This document shows positions 9,801 to 19,126 of a DNA stretch of 64,000 nucleotides, in pieces. The stretch spans positions 12,816 to 76,815 of the forward strand of contig CBDEFQ010000003.1 in NCBI GenBank assembly GCA_965237485.1. Direction: 5' to 3'. How positions within the stretch are numbered: position 1 is the first letter of the stretch; each line of letters begins with the position of its first letter. The position numbers and the translations under genes are program-made. The notes under the pieces are model-generated. The model did not search any database. It was given only the letters and a program-made list of their open reading frames with translations, and was not told the DNA's origin. The DNA is from JAAELZ01 sp965237485. Lineage in GTDB: Bacteria; Pseudomonadota; Gammaproteobacteria; Arenicellales; Poriferihabitantaceae.

Positions 9801-10439
9801 CTAACTCTTTTGTGGTCCGCTAGACACCACCACCATCGCGGGGCGCAATAAACGTGAATTCAAGCGATAACCAGTTTGAATAAGCGCAATTATTTTATTC
9901 GCCTCAACTTCCTCAGAAGGCTGCATGGTCATTGCTTGATGCAATTCAGGATCGACCGATTCACCTACCTCGGGTTTTAATTCCTCAATATTAAATCGGT
10001 CAAAAATTGTACTTAGCTGGCGGGTGGTTAGCGCCAAGCCTTCGTTCATTTGCTTTACAATTTGCTCACCGCTGTCTGCCTGCAAATCAACTTGGGTTGC
10101 TTGGTCTAAACTGTCTTTAACTTGAAGTAGTTCCTTGGCAAAACTTTCAAGCGCAAACTTCCTGGCTTTTTCAACCTCTTTAGAAGAGATGCGTCGGGTG
10201 TTATCTGTTTCGGCCTTCGCGCGCACATATTGATCAGCTAGATTGGCATTACTGGCTTCTAACACCAATATGCGCTCTTGTAACTCATCCGGGTCTAATT
10301 CTTCCGCGGTTAATTCTTCAGCCTCTGCGCTATCATCAAATTCAGACGCTTCAGCATTTTCGGTAACATCTGCTTCATCCACTAAAGGTTCTTCTTGTTC
10401 TCCTACCTCTGACTGTGGTTTTTTATCACTTTTATTCAT
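9801..10439 (-). CDS. grpE: Nucleotide exchange factor GrpE
   Basis: GrpE dimers release ADP from DnaK. The protein has about 212 residues: a long acidic N-terminal region, a coiled-coil helix (LEASNANLADQYVRAKAETDN), the conserved KFALESFAKELLQVKDSLDQA segment, and a C-terminal beta domain ending LLRPAMVVVSSGPQKS. I chose the ATG at 10437-10439; an in-frame GTG lies one codon upstream. A sigma32-like promoter lies about 55 bases before the start. It leads the heat-shock cluster. Confidence 0.96.
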   Translation of the reverse strand: MNKSDKKPQSEVGEQEEPLVDEADVTENAEASEFDDSAEAEELTAEELDPDELQERILVLEASNANLADQYVRAKAETDNTRRISSKEVEKARKFALESFAKELLQVKDSLDQATQVDLQADSGEQIVKQMNEGLALTTRQLSTIFDRFNIEELKPEVGESVDPELHQAMTMQPSEEVEANKIIALIQTGYRLNSRLLRPAMVVVSSGPQKS

Positions 10440-10493
10440 CACTCTTTTCTAGATTTTGCAAGCGCATTATTAGACAATAAACTGTGCGAAAAT

Positions 10494-10521
10494 AAGTGGG
10501 GGTGGCTCACTTGAATACAAG
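10494..10521 (-). promoter_or_regulatory. Sigma32-type heat-shock promoter for grpE
   Basis: Read on the minus strand, CTTGTA (10516-10521), a 14-base spacer and CCCCACTT (10494-10501) resemble the heat-shock sigma32 consensus CTTGAA and CCCCATnT. The -10 element ends 54 bases upstream of the grpE ATG, a normal distance. No CIRCE operator was found beside it, which matters because hrcA is broken in this genome. Confidence 0.65.
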
Positions 10522-10678
10522 TCAGAACTAATAGAATTTGAATAGTTTTGCACCGCAAATCGATCAGCAAAGGTGCATTCATGCCAACCTTTAGAAAAAA
10601 AACTTACAAAATCGTGCATATTTCAAGCAGTTTATCCTACACAAACCTAACTTTTTACTACTATTATCAGTAAAAAAT

Positions 10679-12072
10679 GATACTGTAACTTCAGGTATGG
10701 ACTTTTATATTAGATAGAGCAGTATTGCCTTTTCCCCCCTAAGGGGAATTTTTCCGAATTTTTGATTTATTCAAATTTTCTATCTTGGTGTCTTGTAAGT
10801 TGAACCATTTGTGCGTTCCCTGTTTTAAGCAATTAAAATACTGGAGACACCCAAATGACCCAATCAAACAATAACGTATTTGACGTAATAGTGGAACACA
10901 CATCTCAGAAGGCCCCGATGCCATGCGCCCCGTGCTCACCGCACTGCTCAATGAGGCGATGAAGATTGAAAGAGAGCCGTTTCCAGGCGCATCACACTAT
11001 GAGCATAGTCAAGACCGGCCAGGGTTTGCCCATGGCTACCAGGATAAGCGTATCGATACGCAAGCCGGTACGCTCAATCTGCGTATCCCAAAGACCGCTC
11101 AACACGTTGATGAACCTTTTTACCCTCAATCGCCAGAACGCGGCTTACGCAGCCAACGTGCGATGCTGCTGACCGTTGCTGAAATGTACGTGACGGGCGT
11201 TAGCACGCGCCGAGTCGAAAAAGTCATGCAGAGCATGGGTATTGAAAGCATCTCCTCTACACCGGTCTCACGGGCTAACCAGAGCATGGATGAGGCGTTA
11301 AAAGTCTGGCGTGATCGTCCTTTGGGTAAAGTCTCTTACCTAATCCTTGATGCGCGTTATGAAAAGGTGCGTGAGGGCCACCAAGTGATTGATATGGCGG
11401 TGTTGAGTGCGGTGGGTGTATTGCCTTGTGGACGGCGTTGCGTATTAGGAACGGCAATGGCACTTAATGAAGCCGAGGTTAACTGGCGAGCGTTCCTCAA
11501 AGGCTTGGTTGACCGGGGCATACATGGTATTGAGTTTATTGTCAGTGATGATCACAGTGGCTTAAAAGCCGCTAGAAAGGCAGTGTTCCCAGGTATACCT
11601 TGGCAGCGTTGCCAGTTTCATCTGGCGCAGAATGCAATGCATCATGCCCCCAATCACAAGATCAAGCAGCGCATTGGTGGTGAGCTGCGTAGTGTTTGGA
11701 ATGCACCCAATATGGCAGCTGCTCAGGTTAATCTAAAAGTCCTTGTGAGCCAGTACCAGGAAAAGCATGCTCACTGGGCGCAGTGGCTAGAAAACAATGT
11801 GCCTGAAGGGTTAAATGTGTTTGCCTTGCCAGATAGACACCAAAAGAAAATGCGAACCTCCAACCGCATTGAACGGACGGTTCAACAAGAACTTAAGCGG
11901 CGAACCCGCTTGGTCAGAGTCTTTCCTAACCGAGAGGCTTGGTTACGATTAGTCAGTGCCATTCTGATTGAAATTGACGACGAATGGGCTAATGCTAATC
12001 ATCGATATATCGTGTGGAACGACAATGAGTCAACTTGCTAGACAAAAAGTCCATACCAAATGTTGCGTAATC
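10679..12072 (+). mobile_element. IS256-family insertion sequence (type A), complete
   Basis: The element is 1,394 bp. Its imperfect 28-base inverted ends share GGTATGGACTTTT next to the interior. It is flanked by a perfect 8-bp direct repeat, TAAAAAAT, at 10671-10678 and 12073-12080, which fixes the boundaries. It lies between grpE and the lipoprotein gene. A truncated right end of the same IS occurs at 39540-39632, and terminal scraps lie at 60632 and 62766. Confidence 0.88.
10923..12041 (+). CDS. IS256-family (mutator-type) transposase, 5' frameshift
   Basis: This is a DDE transposase of the IS256/mutator class. Visible landmarks are YLILDARYEKVREG with a catalytic aspartate, FIVSDDHSGLKAA with the second, and WQRCQFHLAQN, the C-x(2)-H signature of the family. 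The open frame begins at MRPVLTALLNEAMKIERE. A better N-terminus, MTQSNNNVFDVIVEH, starts at 10855 in another frame and joins near 10915 after a one-base loss. The protein may therefore lack about 20 residues or be inactive. The rest, to NDNESTC, is intact. Confidence 0.88.
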   Translation: MRPVLTALLNEAMKIEREPFPGASHYEHSQDRPGFAHGYQDKRIDTQAGTLNLRIPKTAQHVDEPFYPQSPERGLRSQRAMLLTVAEMYVTGVSTRRVEKVMQSMGIESISSTPVSRANQSMDEALKVWRDRPLGKVSYLILDARYEKVREGHQVIDMAVLSAVGVLPCGRRCVLGTAMALNEAEVNWRAFLKGLVDRGIHGIEFIVSDDHSGLKAARKAVFPGIPWQRCQFHLAQNAMHHAPNHKIKQRIGGELRSVWNAPNMAAAQVNLKVLVSQYQEKHAHWAQWLENNVPEGLNVFALPDRHQKKMRTSNRIERTVQQELKRRTRLVRVFPNREAWLRLVSAILIEIDDEWANANHRYIVWNDNESTC

Positions 12073-12118
12073 TAAAAAATACGCTAGAATTACACTATCA
12101 ATTCAAATATTTAGTGCC

Positions 12119-12763
12119 ATGACTTACCAAAATCGATTAAATACTAAAATTCTGACGCTTTTAACTGCACTTTATCTTGTAGCGGGTTGCAGTAGTGGAA
12201 GTGCTGGCGGTGGAGCGGGTGCGGCCAATACCGGGATTACTGACGACGGTGTCATTTTTTCTGCCACAGTCAACCCCGACGGAATTAGTGTAGATACAGT
12301 TTTAGGTATTTGTACACCCGGTTCCGTTTCAGGCACCGGTGTCGTTACCTTGCCAGTAATTGAACCTGGCCTTTTTACCAAAATTGGCACACTGACGATT
12401 TCAGCGCAAAGTACGACCGCCTTAGTAGATCCCTCCTTGTTTCCTTCAGGTGTAACGTTTAATGGTTATACCGTTTCTTACGCCAAGCAGTCGGGTTCTC
12501 AAGCACCTACGTTGTCGCCTCGACAACACGCACAATCAATTACTTTGATATCTGGCACCAGCAGTGTAACAGCGCAGGTGACATTGTTTGATTTGGGCAC
12601 TGCATTGCGAGAATTTAGAACTCAAAACCCCACCGGGAACGTCTATAGTTATAGGGTATCCGTCACCGCAAATGGTCAAACCTTAGCTGGCAAGCCAATT
12701 ATCTTGACTGCAACTACCTTCCTAGAAATTGGTAATTTTAATTTGTGTACAAGCACGGCCTAA
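12119..12763 (+). CDS. Putative lipoprotein of unknown function
   Basis: The protein has 214 residues. Its N-terminus is a lipoprotein signal peptide: basic start (MTYQNRLNTK), hydrophobic stretch (ILTLLTALYL) and lipobox LVAGC with the cysteine to be acylated, followed by a Ser/Gly/Ala-rich linker (SSGSAGGGAGAANTG). The mature part is rich in Thr, Ser and Val and looks beta-rich. Two further cysteines (GICTPGS and NLCTSTA) may pair. I do not recognise a named family. It lies between the IS256 element and the 3' end of the hrcA pseudogene, convergent with the latter. Confidence 0.7.
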   Translation: MTYQNRLNTKILTLLTALYLVAGCSSGSAGGGAGAANTGITDDGVIFSATVNPDGISVDTVLGICTPGSVSGTGVVTLPVIEPGLFTKIGTLTISAQSTTALVDPSLFPSGVTFNGYTVSYAKQSGSQAPTLSPRQHAQSITLISGTSSVTAQVTLFDLGTALREFRTQNPTGNVYSYRVSVTANGQTLAGKPIILTATTFLEIGNFNLCTSTA

Positions 12764-13144
12764 TTAAATTAAAACTAATCACTTAATGCACTAGATAATA
12801 ACTTAGAAGTCACGTCAACAACAGATACCACCTGTTCATACGGCATGCGTGTCGGCCCAACCACGCCTAACACACCCACCCGCTGCCCTTCTTTTTCATA
12901 GGGCATCGCCACCACGGAACAAGCCTCTAGGGCTTCGTAGCCCGACTCTTCGCCTATATAAATACTGACTCCTTCTCCGTCTAGGCTTTTGCTTACTAAG
13001 TCTAATAGTACCCGCTTGGTGTGAAATGTATCGAGCACTCCTTTTAATTGGGAATTATATACATAAATCCGTGAGGCAGATTCTAGCACCTGAGTCTGAA
13101 TTGTGGTATAATAATCCGTATAGAAATTAACCGATAGATTAAAC

Positions 13145-14071
13145 ATGAAAAAGAAGCCAGTCAAAACAATCAGCATATTAGATTTACTCAATATGTTTTC
13201 AACCGAAGAAAAGGCGGTTGAGTGGTTAGAATGTGTACGCTGGGGTGAATCTCCTATCTGTGCTCATTGCGGCTGTGTTGAAAATATAAATGAAGCCAAA
13301 ACAAAAAGGTTTACCTATTGGTGCTGTAATTGTCACAAGCAGTTTACAGTCAAAACAAATACAATCATGCACTCTTCAAAGTTGTCTATGCAAAAATGGG
13401 TGGTTGCTATATATTATCTTTTAACAGCTAGAAAAGGCATATCAAGTATGCAGTTATCAAAAGAGTTAGGCATCACACAAAAGTCGGCGTGGTTCATGCT
13501 ACAACGTATTCGTGAGTCTTGTAGTCAAGGTGACTTTAAGCTATCAAAAGTAGTTGAAGTTGATGAAACTTATATCGGTGGTAAAGAAAAAAACAAACAC
13601 AGTAATAAGAAGCTAAACGGTGGGCGAGGCGCAGTGGGTAAAGCTGCTGTATTCGGTATGCGCGAAAGAGAAGGAAAAGTTAAAGCTATGGTAGTGACAA
13701 CTACTACTAAGGAGTCGCTACAAGGAACGATTACCGATAATGTAGAAAAAGGTTCAACAGTTTACACAGACGATCGTAGATCATATTTAGGATTACAAGG
13801 CTACGGTCACAGCACAGTCAATCATTCAGCTAAAGAATACGTCAATGGTATGGCTCACACTAATGGTATTGAGAGCGTTTGGGCAGTGCTTAAACGTGGT
13901 TATAATGGCGTTTATCACAACATGAGCGTTAAGCACTTGGGGCGTTATGTTAATGAGTTCACCTTTAGATTGAATGAAGGCAATGTAGGAATTGATACTA
14001 TTGATCGGATGGCGGCATTGGGTAAGTCTGTAGGCAATAAGAGATTAACCTATGCGGAGTTAATAAGATGA
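13145..14071 (+). CDS. ISXO2-like (IS1595-family) transposase
   Basis: This 308-residue transposase has an N-terminal zinc ribbon (CAHCGC with a later CCNC). The catalytic ISXO2-like domain contains VVEVDETYIGGKEKNK (first Asp), STVYTDDRRSYLGL (second Asp) and HTNGIESVWAVLKRGYNGVYHNMS (final Asn/Glu region). It appears intact. It overlaps the start of the methyltransferase gene by four bases (ATGA type), so transposase and cargo are probably translated as one operon. Confidence 0.94.
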   Translation: MKKKPVKTISILDLLNMFSTEEKAVEWLECVRWGESPICAHCGCVENINEAKTKRFTYWCCNCHKQFTVKTNTIMHSSKLSMQKWVVAIYYLLTARKGISSMQLSKELGITQKSAWFMLQRIRESCSQGDFKLSKVVEVDETYIGGKEKNKHSNKKLNGGRGAVGKAAVFGMREREGKVKAMVVTTTTKESLQGTITDNVEKGSTVYTDDRRSYLGLQGYGHSTVNHSAKEYVNGMAHTNGIESVWAVLKRGYNGVYHNMSVKHLGRYVNEFTFRLNEGNVGIDTIDRMAALGKSVGNKRLTYAELIR

Positions 14072-15015
14072 ACACTATATGTTTACAATCTCTAGCAACT
14101 ATAAATAGAAATATTGCTTGGCGGAATAACCCTTCAATACCAAAATGGGTTGATATTGAAGAAGTTGGGCTTGACCAATTTTTCACGGCGCCCAAAATCG
14201 CCGAATATTGCCATCAGAGCATGATTTCAATTATGGGTAATGATGGGGCAAATGAGGATCACTACAAATTCATAGAGCCTTCTGCCGGGTCGTGTGTATT
14301 TCTTGATTTATTGCCAGAAGACCGAAGAATAGGAATAGATATCATGCCGCTACGATCAGACGTGATTGAGCACGACTTTTTAGAATGGAGAATACAACCA
14401 AATTGCTTGAGTTACGCGACAATTGGAAACCCGCCTTTTGGGTATAGAGCATGGCTTGCTCTTGCATTTATGAACCATGCTGCAACTTTCTCGGATTATG
14501 TAGGTATGATATTGCCCATGGCGTTCCAGAGTGATGGAAAAGGTAGTCCAAAGCATCGAGTGAAAGGTTTACAGTTATTGCATTCAGAAACTTTGCCACA
14601 AGATAGCTTTACGGATTTCCATGGTAAATCCGTAAAGATTAATGGACTTTGGCAAGTATGGAAGCGTGGCGTTAATAACAAACAGCCCGTTAAAAAATGC
14701 TCTGATTGGGTGGAGCTACTTACAGTAGACCAAAGGAAAGAGAGATTATGCGGTCATAACAGAATGAATGAGGCTGACTTCTTTTTACAAAGAACTTTCT
14801 ACAAAGAGCCTCCAAAGCCCGTTAAATGCTTTTCTGATGTGAAATATGTATGCGGTTATGGGATTGTAATAAAAAAATCCAAGGATAAGATAATAAAGCT
14901 TCTAAATGAAACTGACTGGCGGATGTATAGTAATCTAGCCGCCCATAACTGTAGGCATATTAGTATGTACCATATTGAAAAAGTATTAACAGACAATGGT
15001 TATTTAAATGATTAA
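14068..15015 (+). CDS. N6-adenine DNA methyltransferase-like protein (IS1595 cargo)
   Basis: The 315-residue protein has class I SAM-methyltransferase motifs: motif I as FIEPSAGSC (about residues 69-76), an acidic IGIDIMP strand end, and the catalytic N6-adenine motif GNPPFG (about 120-125). It has no obvious target-recognition domain of a known type. It overlaps the transposase stop by four bases and the next gene start by eight. Its nuclease-like neighbour suggests a restriction-modification pair carried by the transposon. It could instead be a solitary methyltransferase that protects or regulates the element. Confidence 0.78.
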   Translation: MNTICLQSLATINRNIAWRNNPSIPKWVDIEEVGLDQFFTAPKIAEYCHQSMISIMGNDGANEDHYKFIEPSAGSCVFLDLLPEDRRIGIDIMPLRSDVIEHDFLEWRIQPNCLSYATIGNPPFGYRAWLALAFMNHAATFSDYVGMILPMAFQSDGKGSPKHRVKGLQLLHSETLPQDSFTDFHGKSVKINGLWQVWKRGVNNKQPVKKCSDWVELLTVDQRKERLCGHNRMNEADFFLQRTFYKEPPKPVKCFSDVKYVCGYGIVIKKSKDKIIKLLNETDWRMYSNLAAHNCRHISMYHIEKVLTDNGYLND

Positions 15016-15542
15016 CCCTAAAGAAATACTATTGGAAGTACTCAGCAATCATGGTGATGCAAACAAGTGGAATGAAGCCACTTTTGAGCATATAAAGCGG
15101 GTATCCAATACTAAAGTAGGTGAAGTTGGGCAAGACTTTGTTGAAAAGCTCTGTGCTGACCTTGGTTATGAGTGTATTTTCCCACTCAATAAAAAAAGGT
15201 GTTCGTGCAAAACAAAATCCTTGGGATATTCAGATCAATGGTGTTCAACTTGAACTTAAGACAGCTACAGAAGATGTGAGCGGTTCGTTTCAATTCAATC
15301 ACATTAAATATCATAGGCCGTATCATGGGGTTATGTGCATAGGCGTTGCTCCACATGAAATATTTTTCAATGTCTGGTCGAAAGCAGATATTTCAACAGG
15401 CGCGGCAGGGACATTGGTATCAATGGAGAAAAATGCTAATGCTAGTTATAAGCTAACTAAAAAGCCTAAAGGTCTACACCCTATTGACGATTTCGATAGG
15501 AAATTGAGAGTTTTTTTGGCTAGCTTTGTAAACCAAGAGTGA
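15008..15542 (+). pseudogene. Restriction endonuclease-like gene, frameshifted in an A7 run
   Basis: Two overlapping frames make one protein of about 177 residues. MINPKEILLEVLSNHGD to IFPLNKK is in the first frame; GVRAKQNPWDIQINGV to FLASFVNQE is in the second. They join at seven adenines (15191-15197), where six would keep the frame. A possible PD-(D/E)xK nuclease core is WDIQINGVQLELKTA, with Asp and E-L-K. The gene directly follows the methyltransferase. It is either broken by a homopolymer expansion, a sequencing error, or rescued by slippage. The nuclease assignment is inference from motif and context. Confidence 0.6.
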
Positions 15543-15553
15543 GCAAGCTGCCC

Positions 15554-15697
15554 ATGAAACAACCAACAAAAAAGCAGCTTGAGAAAGCAGTTAAAACCAC
15601 TCTATTCAGCATCCCCGAAAAGAAGGCTGAATACCAGAACAAGAAGCCGACCAAAGAGCAGCTAAATCAAAAATTTAAACTTGAGAAGCGCAGGTAA
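15554..15697 (+). CDS. Small basic ORF at the end of the IS1595 cargo
   Basis: This is a 47-residue lysine-rich ORF (MKQPTKKQLEKAVKTTLF to KFKLEKRR) starting ATG at 15554, 11 bases after the nuclease-like gene and ending just inside the right inverted repeat. It is predicted to be mostly helical. It could be a small DNA-binding or regulatory partner of the cargo, or non-functional. No family was recognised. Confidence 0.4.
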   Translation: MKQPTKKQLEKAVKTTLFSIPEKKAEYQNKKPTKEQLNQKFKLEKRR

Positions 15698-16578
15698 TAA
15701 AACTGGCCCCACGGATTTATGTATATAATTCCCTTTTAATTGATCGGTTTGCTCAAAGTCGGGTAAGTTGATCAACTGATCTTCACCACTGACTAAAACT
15801 TCAGAATGCTGCCCGTCTTTATCTTCAAGCAAACCTTGTGCCATCTCAACTGCGGTCTGCATAGCTTGGTGCATCGAGCTTGAGTCCATTTTCATTTTAT
15901 CGAGTAAATCAAGGCGGACTTCCGACATTGATCTTCTAGCATAAGCGTCATTGAAATAATTTGCCGCTTGAACCAACTCAGAATCAGAGTAATCTTGTTC
16001 GACCTTAATCACTTTATTTTCTACCAAACCATCTTCGTAACCAATATAGCGAGGATTCGCTGATGGCTTAGGCGCAGAAACTCTATTTGCTTAAAATGGC
16101 TGTATTCGCTGTTGGGCATCGACACCACGCCCGCGAATGACGTCAGCTTCGATAATATCTTTGATGCGTTTTAAATCAGTTCTTTAGGATCATTATATTG
16201 TCCCAACACTTGTTGAATTTGATTGCTGGCAGCGGCTTCAAGTGGCTGGCTGTTTAACATACTGTTGATGTAAACCCTATAACCTGCGCAAGTGGGAATA
16301 CGCCCCGCTGAAGTATGCGGTGCGCGAATGAGTCCAATCTGTTCCAAATCTGCCCTCACATTGCGCACCGTTGCTGAGCTCACTTGCAACTCCTGTGATT
16401 TTGCTAAGGTGGTTGAGCCAACCGGTGTGCCTGACTCAACATAATGCCGAATCAATTGATTGAGCACGGTACCAGCACGATCAGAGATATTATTTAAGTT
16501 ATCAACCAAAGTGTTCAATATACGCAGTTTGCTTTGAAGGTTATAATACCAAAGTGTCTAAGAATCTGCTTGCTCTGA

Positions 16579-17439
16579 ATGGATAAAAAAACGGTTGGCC
16601 TGTTTGGCAAATATGCCTCAAATAGTGTTGAAGTGTCATTACTTAAGGTAAAGGCGCTTCTTGAAGGCTATGGGGAAACTGTTTTGATGGGCGATAGCAC
16701 TTCATCTGATCTCACGGACCTACAACTACTTGCCACACCTGAAGATTACAAGAGCTTGGACTATGCCGTGGTGGTGGGTGGTGACGGTACTTTATTGCAC
16801 GCAGCGCGCGCATTAGCACCTTACTCGGTACCAGTTGTTGGAATCAATTTGGGAAGGCTTGGTTTTCTCACTGACATTCCTGCAGACGAAATTGAAGAGG
16901 GTATCAAAGCGATTCGTGAAGGCAATTTTAGCCTCGAAAACCGCACTATGTTGCAAACCGAAGTGATTAACGATGGTAAAACATCGAGCCAATACACTTC
17001 ACTTAATGATGTCGTAATTAGCAAGGGTGGCACCGGACGCTTAATAGAAGTAGATATTCACGTCAACGGCATGTTTGTATCTCGCACCCGTAGCGACGGC
17101 ATGATCATTGCAACACCCACTGGATCAACCGCTTATGCACTATCGGCTGGAGGCCCAATTGTCGAACCAACCCTGCGCGTATTGACCATTGTTCCAATCA
17201 GCCCTCACACATTGAGCCACCGCCCTATTATCATTAATCAAAATAGTGTGATAGATATATCCCTAGTGGATATGGAAGACAACCTAGCCACTATGACCAC
17301 CGACGGGATCGTCCATCGTCGCCTGCAGCATGACGACACAATCCGCATACAAAATGCGGAAGTAGAGTTACAGCTTATGCGCATCCATAACCACAGCCAC
17401 TTTGAAGCTCTGCGCTCAAAACTGGGCTGGTCATATTAG
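16579..17439 (+). CDS. nadK: NAD kinase
   Basis: NadK phosphorylates NAD+ to NADP+ with ATP. The protein has 286 residues with the diagnostic GGDGTLL motif (VVVGGDGTLLHAAR, about residues 65-78), NLGRLGFLTDI, the NE/D-type segment SLNDVVISKG, and the conserved RSDGMIIATPTGSTAYALSAGGP (positions around 17091-17160). The ATG at 16579 gives the usual MDKKTVGLFGKYA start. It is divergent from the dead hrcA and followed 16 bases later by recN, the common gammaproteobacterial order. Confidence 0.97.
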   Translation: MDKKTVGLFGKYASNSVEVSLLKVKALLEGYGETVLMGDSTSSDLTDLQLLATPEDYKSLDYAVVVGGDGTLLHAARALAPYSVPVVGINLGRLGFLTDIPADEIEEGIKAIREGNFSLENRTMLQTEVINDGKTSSQYTSLNDVVISKGGTGRLIEVDIHVNGMFVSRTRSDGMIIATPTGSTAYALSAGGPIVEPTLRVLTIVPISPHTLSHRPIIINQNSVIDISLVDMEDNLATMTTDGIVHRRLQHDDTIRIQNAEVELQLMRIHNHSHFEALRSKLGWSY

Positions 17440-17455
17440 ACTCAATTAGCTGACG

Positions 17456-19126
17456 GTGCTTGACTGGATAGATATCAAAGACTTCGCTATTGCCAAGCAC
17501 GTTGAACTGGATTTTGATGCTGGGCTTAGTGTTATAACCGGTGAAACTGGAGCGGGAAAATCGATCTTTATTAACGCATTGAGCGTTGTTTTAGGCAATC
17601 GTGCTGATAGCGCGATGGTGCGCCACGGCCAAACTAAGGCTGAAATACAGGCTAGGTTTAGTTTGCCGGAGGGGCACAAGGCGATTGAGTGGCTAAATCA
17701 ACAAGAACTGTTAGATGACGATCAATGCATCTTAAGGCGCGTGCTGCACACAGATAAAAGCAGTAAAGCCTTTGTCAATGGCCGAGCTGTTTCTGCCTCG
17801 CAAATGAAACAACTGGGGAGTATGTTGGTAGATATTCATGGTCAACACGAACACCAATCTCTGCTCAAACCACAAGCCCAGCAAGAGTTACTGGATCAAT
17901 ACGGGAACTGCACTCAAACTGCTGCTGAACTTAGGGGTGAATATAAAGCCCTAAATCAAGCGCAAGAGGAGTTAGCCGATATTACAAGGCAGGAGACAGA
18001 TCTTCGTGACCGCTTGGAATTGGTTAACTTTCAATTGCAAGAGCTACAAAGCTTTGCACCTGAAGAAAACGAATGGCCTGCGCTAGAAAGTGACCATAAG
18101 TGCTTGCACCATCTAGCCCAAGTGCAGCATGCCGGACGAGCGGCTAAGGGACTATTGTCAGGTAACAATGCTGAAGAGAGCAGTGCAACTGACAAGGTAG
18201 CCAACGCACGGCATCAATTGGACTCTATTGTTGACTATGTTCCCGAACTAAAAGATGTTATTAGCACTTTGGCAGAAACGGAAATTTTACTCAATGATAG
18301 CGTTAGCAATTTGGACCGCTTATTAAATAACTCTGAACTAGATGAGCAAACATTAGCTGCCGTTGAAGCACGTTTTTCTGAATTTCATGTGCTAGCGCGC
18401 AAATACCAAACTTCTCCAGAAAAGTTATCCGACACGCTGACTAAATTGCAGGAGACTCAACGAGCTTTATCTAACCCTGAAGCTGAAAAAACACTGTTGA
18501 TAGCGAAGATCCAGGCCCATACAGAGAAATACCATAAAATCGCGAAGCGACTAACTAGCCAGCGCGAAAAAGCCGCAGAAAAGCTGTCGAAGAGCGTGAC
18601 CAATTCGATGCAACACCTGGGTTTAAAAGGTGGCAGTTTTCATATTAAATTAGTATTGGTAGCCTCAGAAAATGGCTCAGCACACGGAAATGAATCCGTG
18701 TCGTTTGAAGTAGTCACCAATCCAGGTTTCCCCGCTCAAAGCTTGGCGCGGGTTGCGTCTGGCGGCGAACTATCGAGAATATCGTTGGCCATTCAAGTGT
18801 TACTTGCAGAGAACAAAACCAGTTCGAGCATGGTATTTGACGAAGTTGACGTGGGGGTTGGCGGGCAAACTGCTGCAATCGTAGGTAAATTATTAAGTGA
18901 ATTGGCAGCGCATAGTCAAATATTATGCATCACCCATCTTGCGCAAGTTGCTGCTCACGGGCACGCGCATTACAAAGTGCAGAAAAATAATGATGACGAA
19001 ACCAATACTCAGATACAAGCACTCGACCAAAATGATAGAGTTGTCGAAATTGCACGCATGGTCGGCGGAGAACAATTGACTGATGAATCCATGGCCCACG
19101 CAAAGAGCTTATTAAAGCAAGCTTAA
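17456..19126 (+). CDS. recN: DNA repair protein RecN
   Basis: RecN is an SMC-like ATPase that acts early in double-strand-break repair. The protein has 556 residues. Walker A is GETGAGKS (29-36), a central coiled-coil arm follows (about 150-370), and the signature LARVASGGELSRISLA precedes Walker B in SMVFDEVDVGVGGQTA. It starts with GTG at 17456 (LDWIDIKDFAI). It follows nadK and is directly followed, without any gap, by the GNAT gene. No SOS box was identified with confidence upstream; if regulated, it would be from the nadK side. Confidence 0.97.
   Translation: MLDWIDIKDFAIAKHVELDFDAGLSVITGETGAGKSIFINALSVVLGNRADSAMVRHGQTKAEIQARFSLPEGHKAIEWLNQQELLDDDQCILRRVLHTDKSSKAFVNGRAVSASQMKQLGSMLVDIHGQHEHQSLLKPQAQQELLDQYGNCTQTAAELRGEYKALNQAQEELADITRQETDLRDRLELVNFQLQELQSFAPEENEWPALESDHKCLHHLAQVQHAGRAAKGLLSGNNAEESSATDKVANARHQLDSIVDYVPELKDVISTLAETEILLNDSVSNLDRLLNNSELDEQTLAAVEARFSEFHVLARKYQTSPEKLSDTLTKLQETQRALSNPEAEKTLLIAKIQAHTEKYHKIAKRLTSQREKAAEKLSKSVTNSMQHLGLKGGSFHIKLVLVASENGSAHGNESVSFEVVTNPGFPAQSLARVASGGELSRISLAIQVLLAENKTSSSMVFDEVDVGVGGQTAAIVGKLLSELAAHSQILCITHLAQVAAHGHAHYKVQKNNDDETNTQIQALDQNDRVVEIARMVGGEQLTDESMAHAKSLLKQA

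Larger units (their letters stand above)
13050..15733 (+). mobile_element. IS1595-family transposon with methyltransferase/nuclease cargo
   Basis: The element is 2,684 bp. Its near-perfect inverted ends begin GGGAATTATATACATAAATC (13050 inward, and the complement ending at 15733). It is flanked by the 8-bp direct repeat TTTTAATT at 13042-13049 and 15734-15741. It carries a transposase followed by three tightly packed genes on the same strand. IS1595 elements are known to carry passenger genes. It sits inside hrcA. Confidence 0.93.
12775..16518 (-). pseudogene. hrcA: hrcA heat-inducible repressor, inactivated
   Basis: HrcA normally represses groE and dnaK operons at CIRCE operators. Three pieces on the minus strand match it. 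The winged-helix N-terminus (16518-16171) includes VSSATVRNVRADLEQIGL and PHTSAGRIPT. The middle includes FAGVVSMPNSEYSHF and ends at DYSDSELVQAANYFND onward to about 15742. The C-terminus (13049-12775) includes IYIGEESGYEALEACSVV and GVLGVVGPTRMPYE. Lesions are a TAA nonsense codon at 16171-16173, a one-base frameshift near 16045, and the IS1595 insertion at 13050-15733. Removing the insertion and one target repeat restores DQLKGVLDTFHTKR. Three independent hits mean the gene is long dead. Confidence 0.93.
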
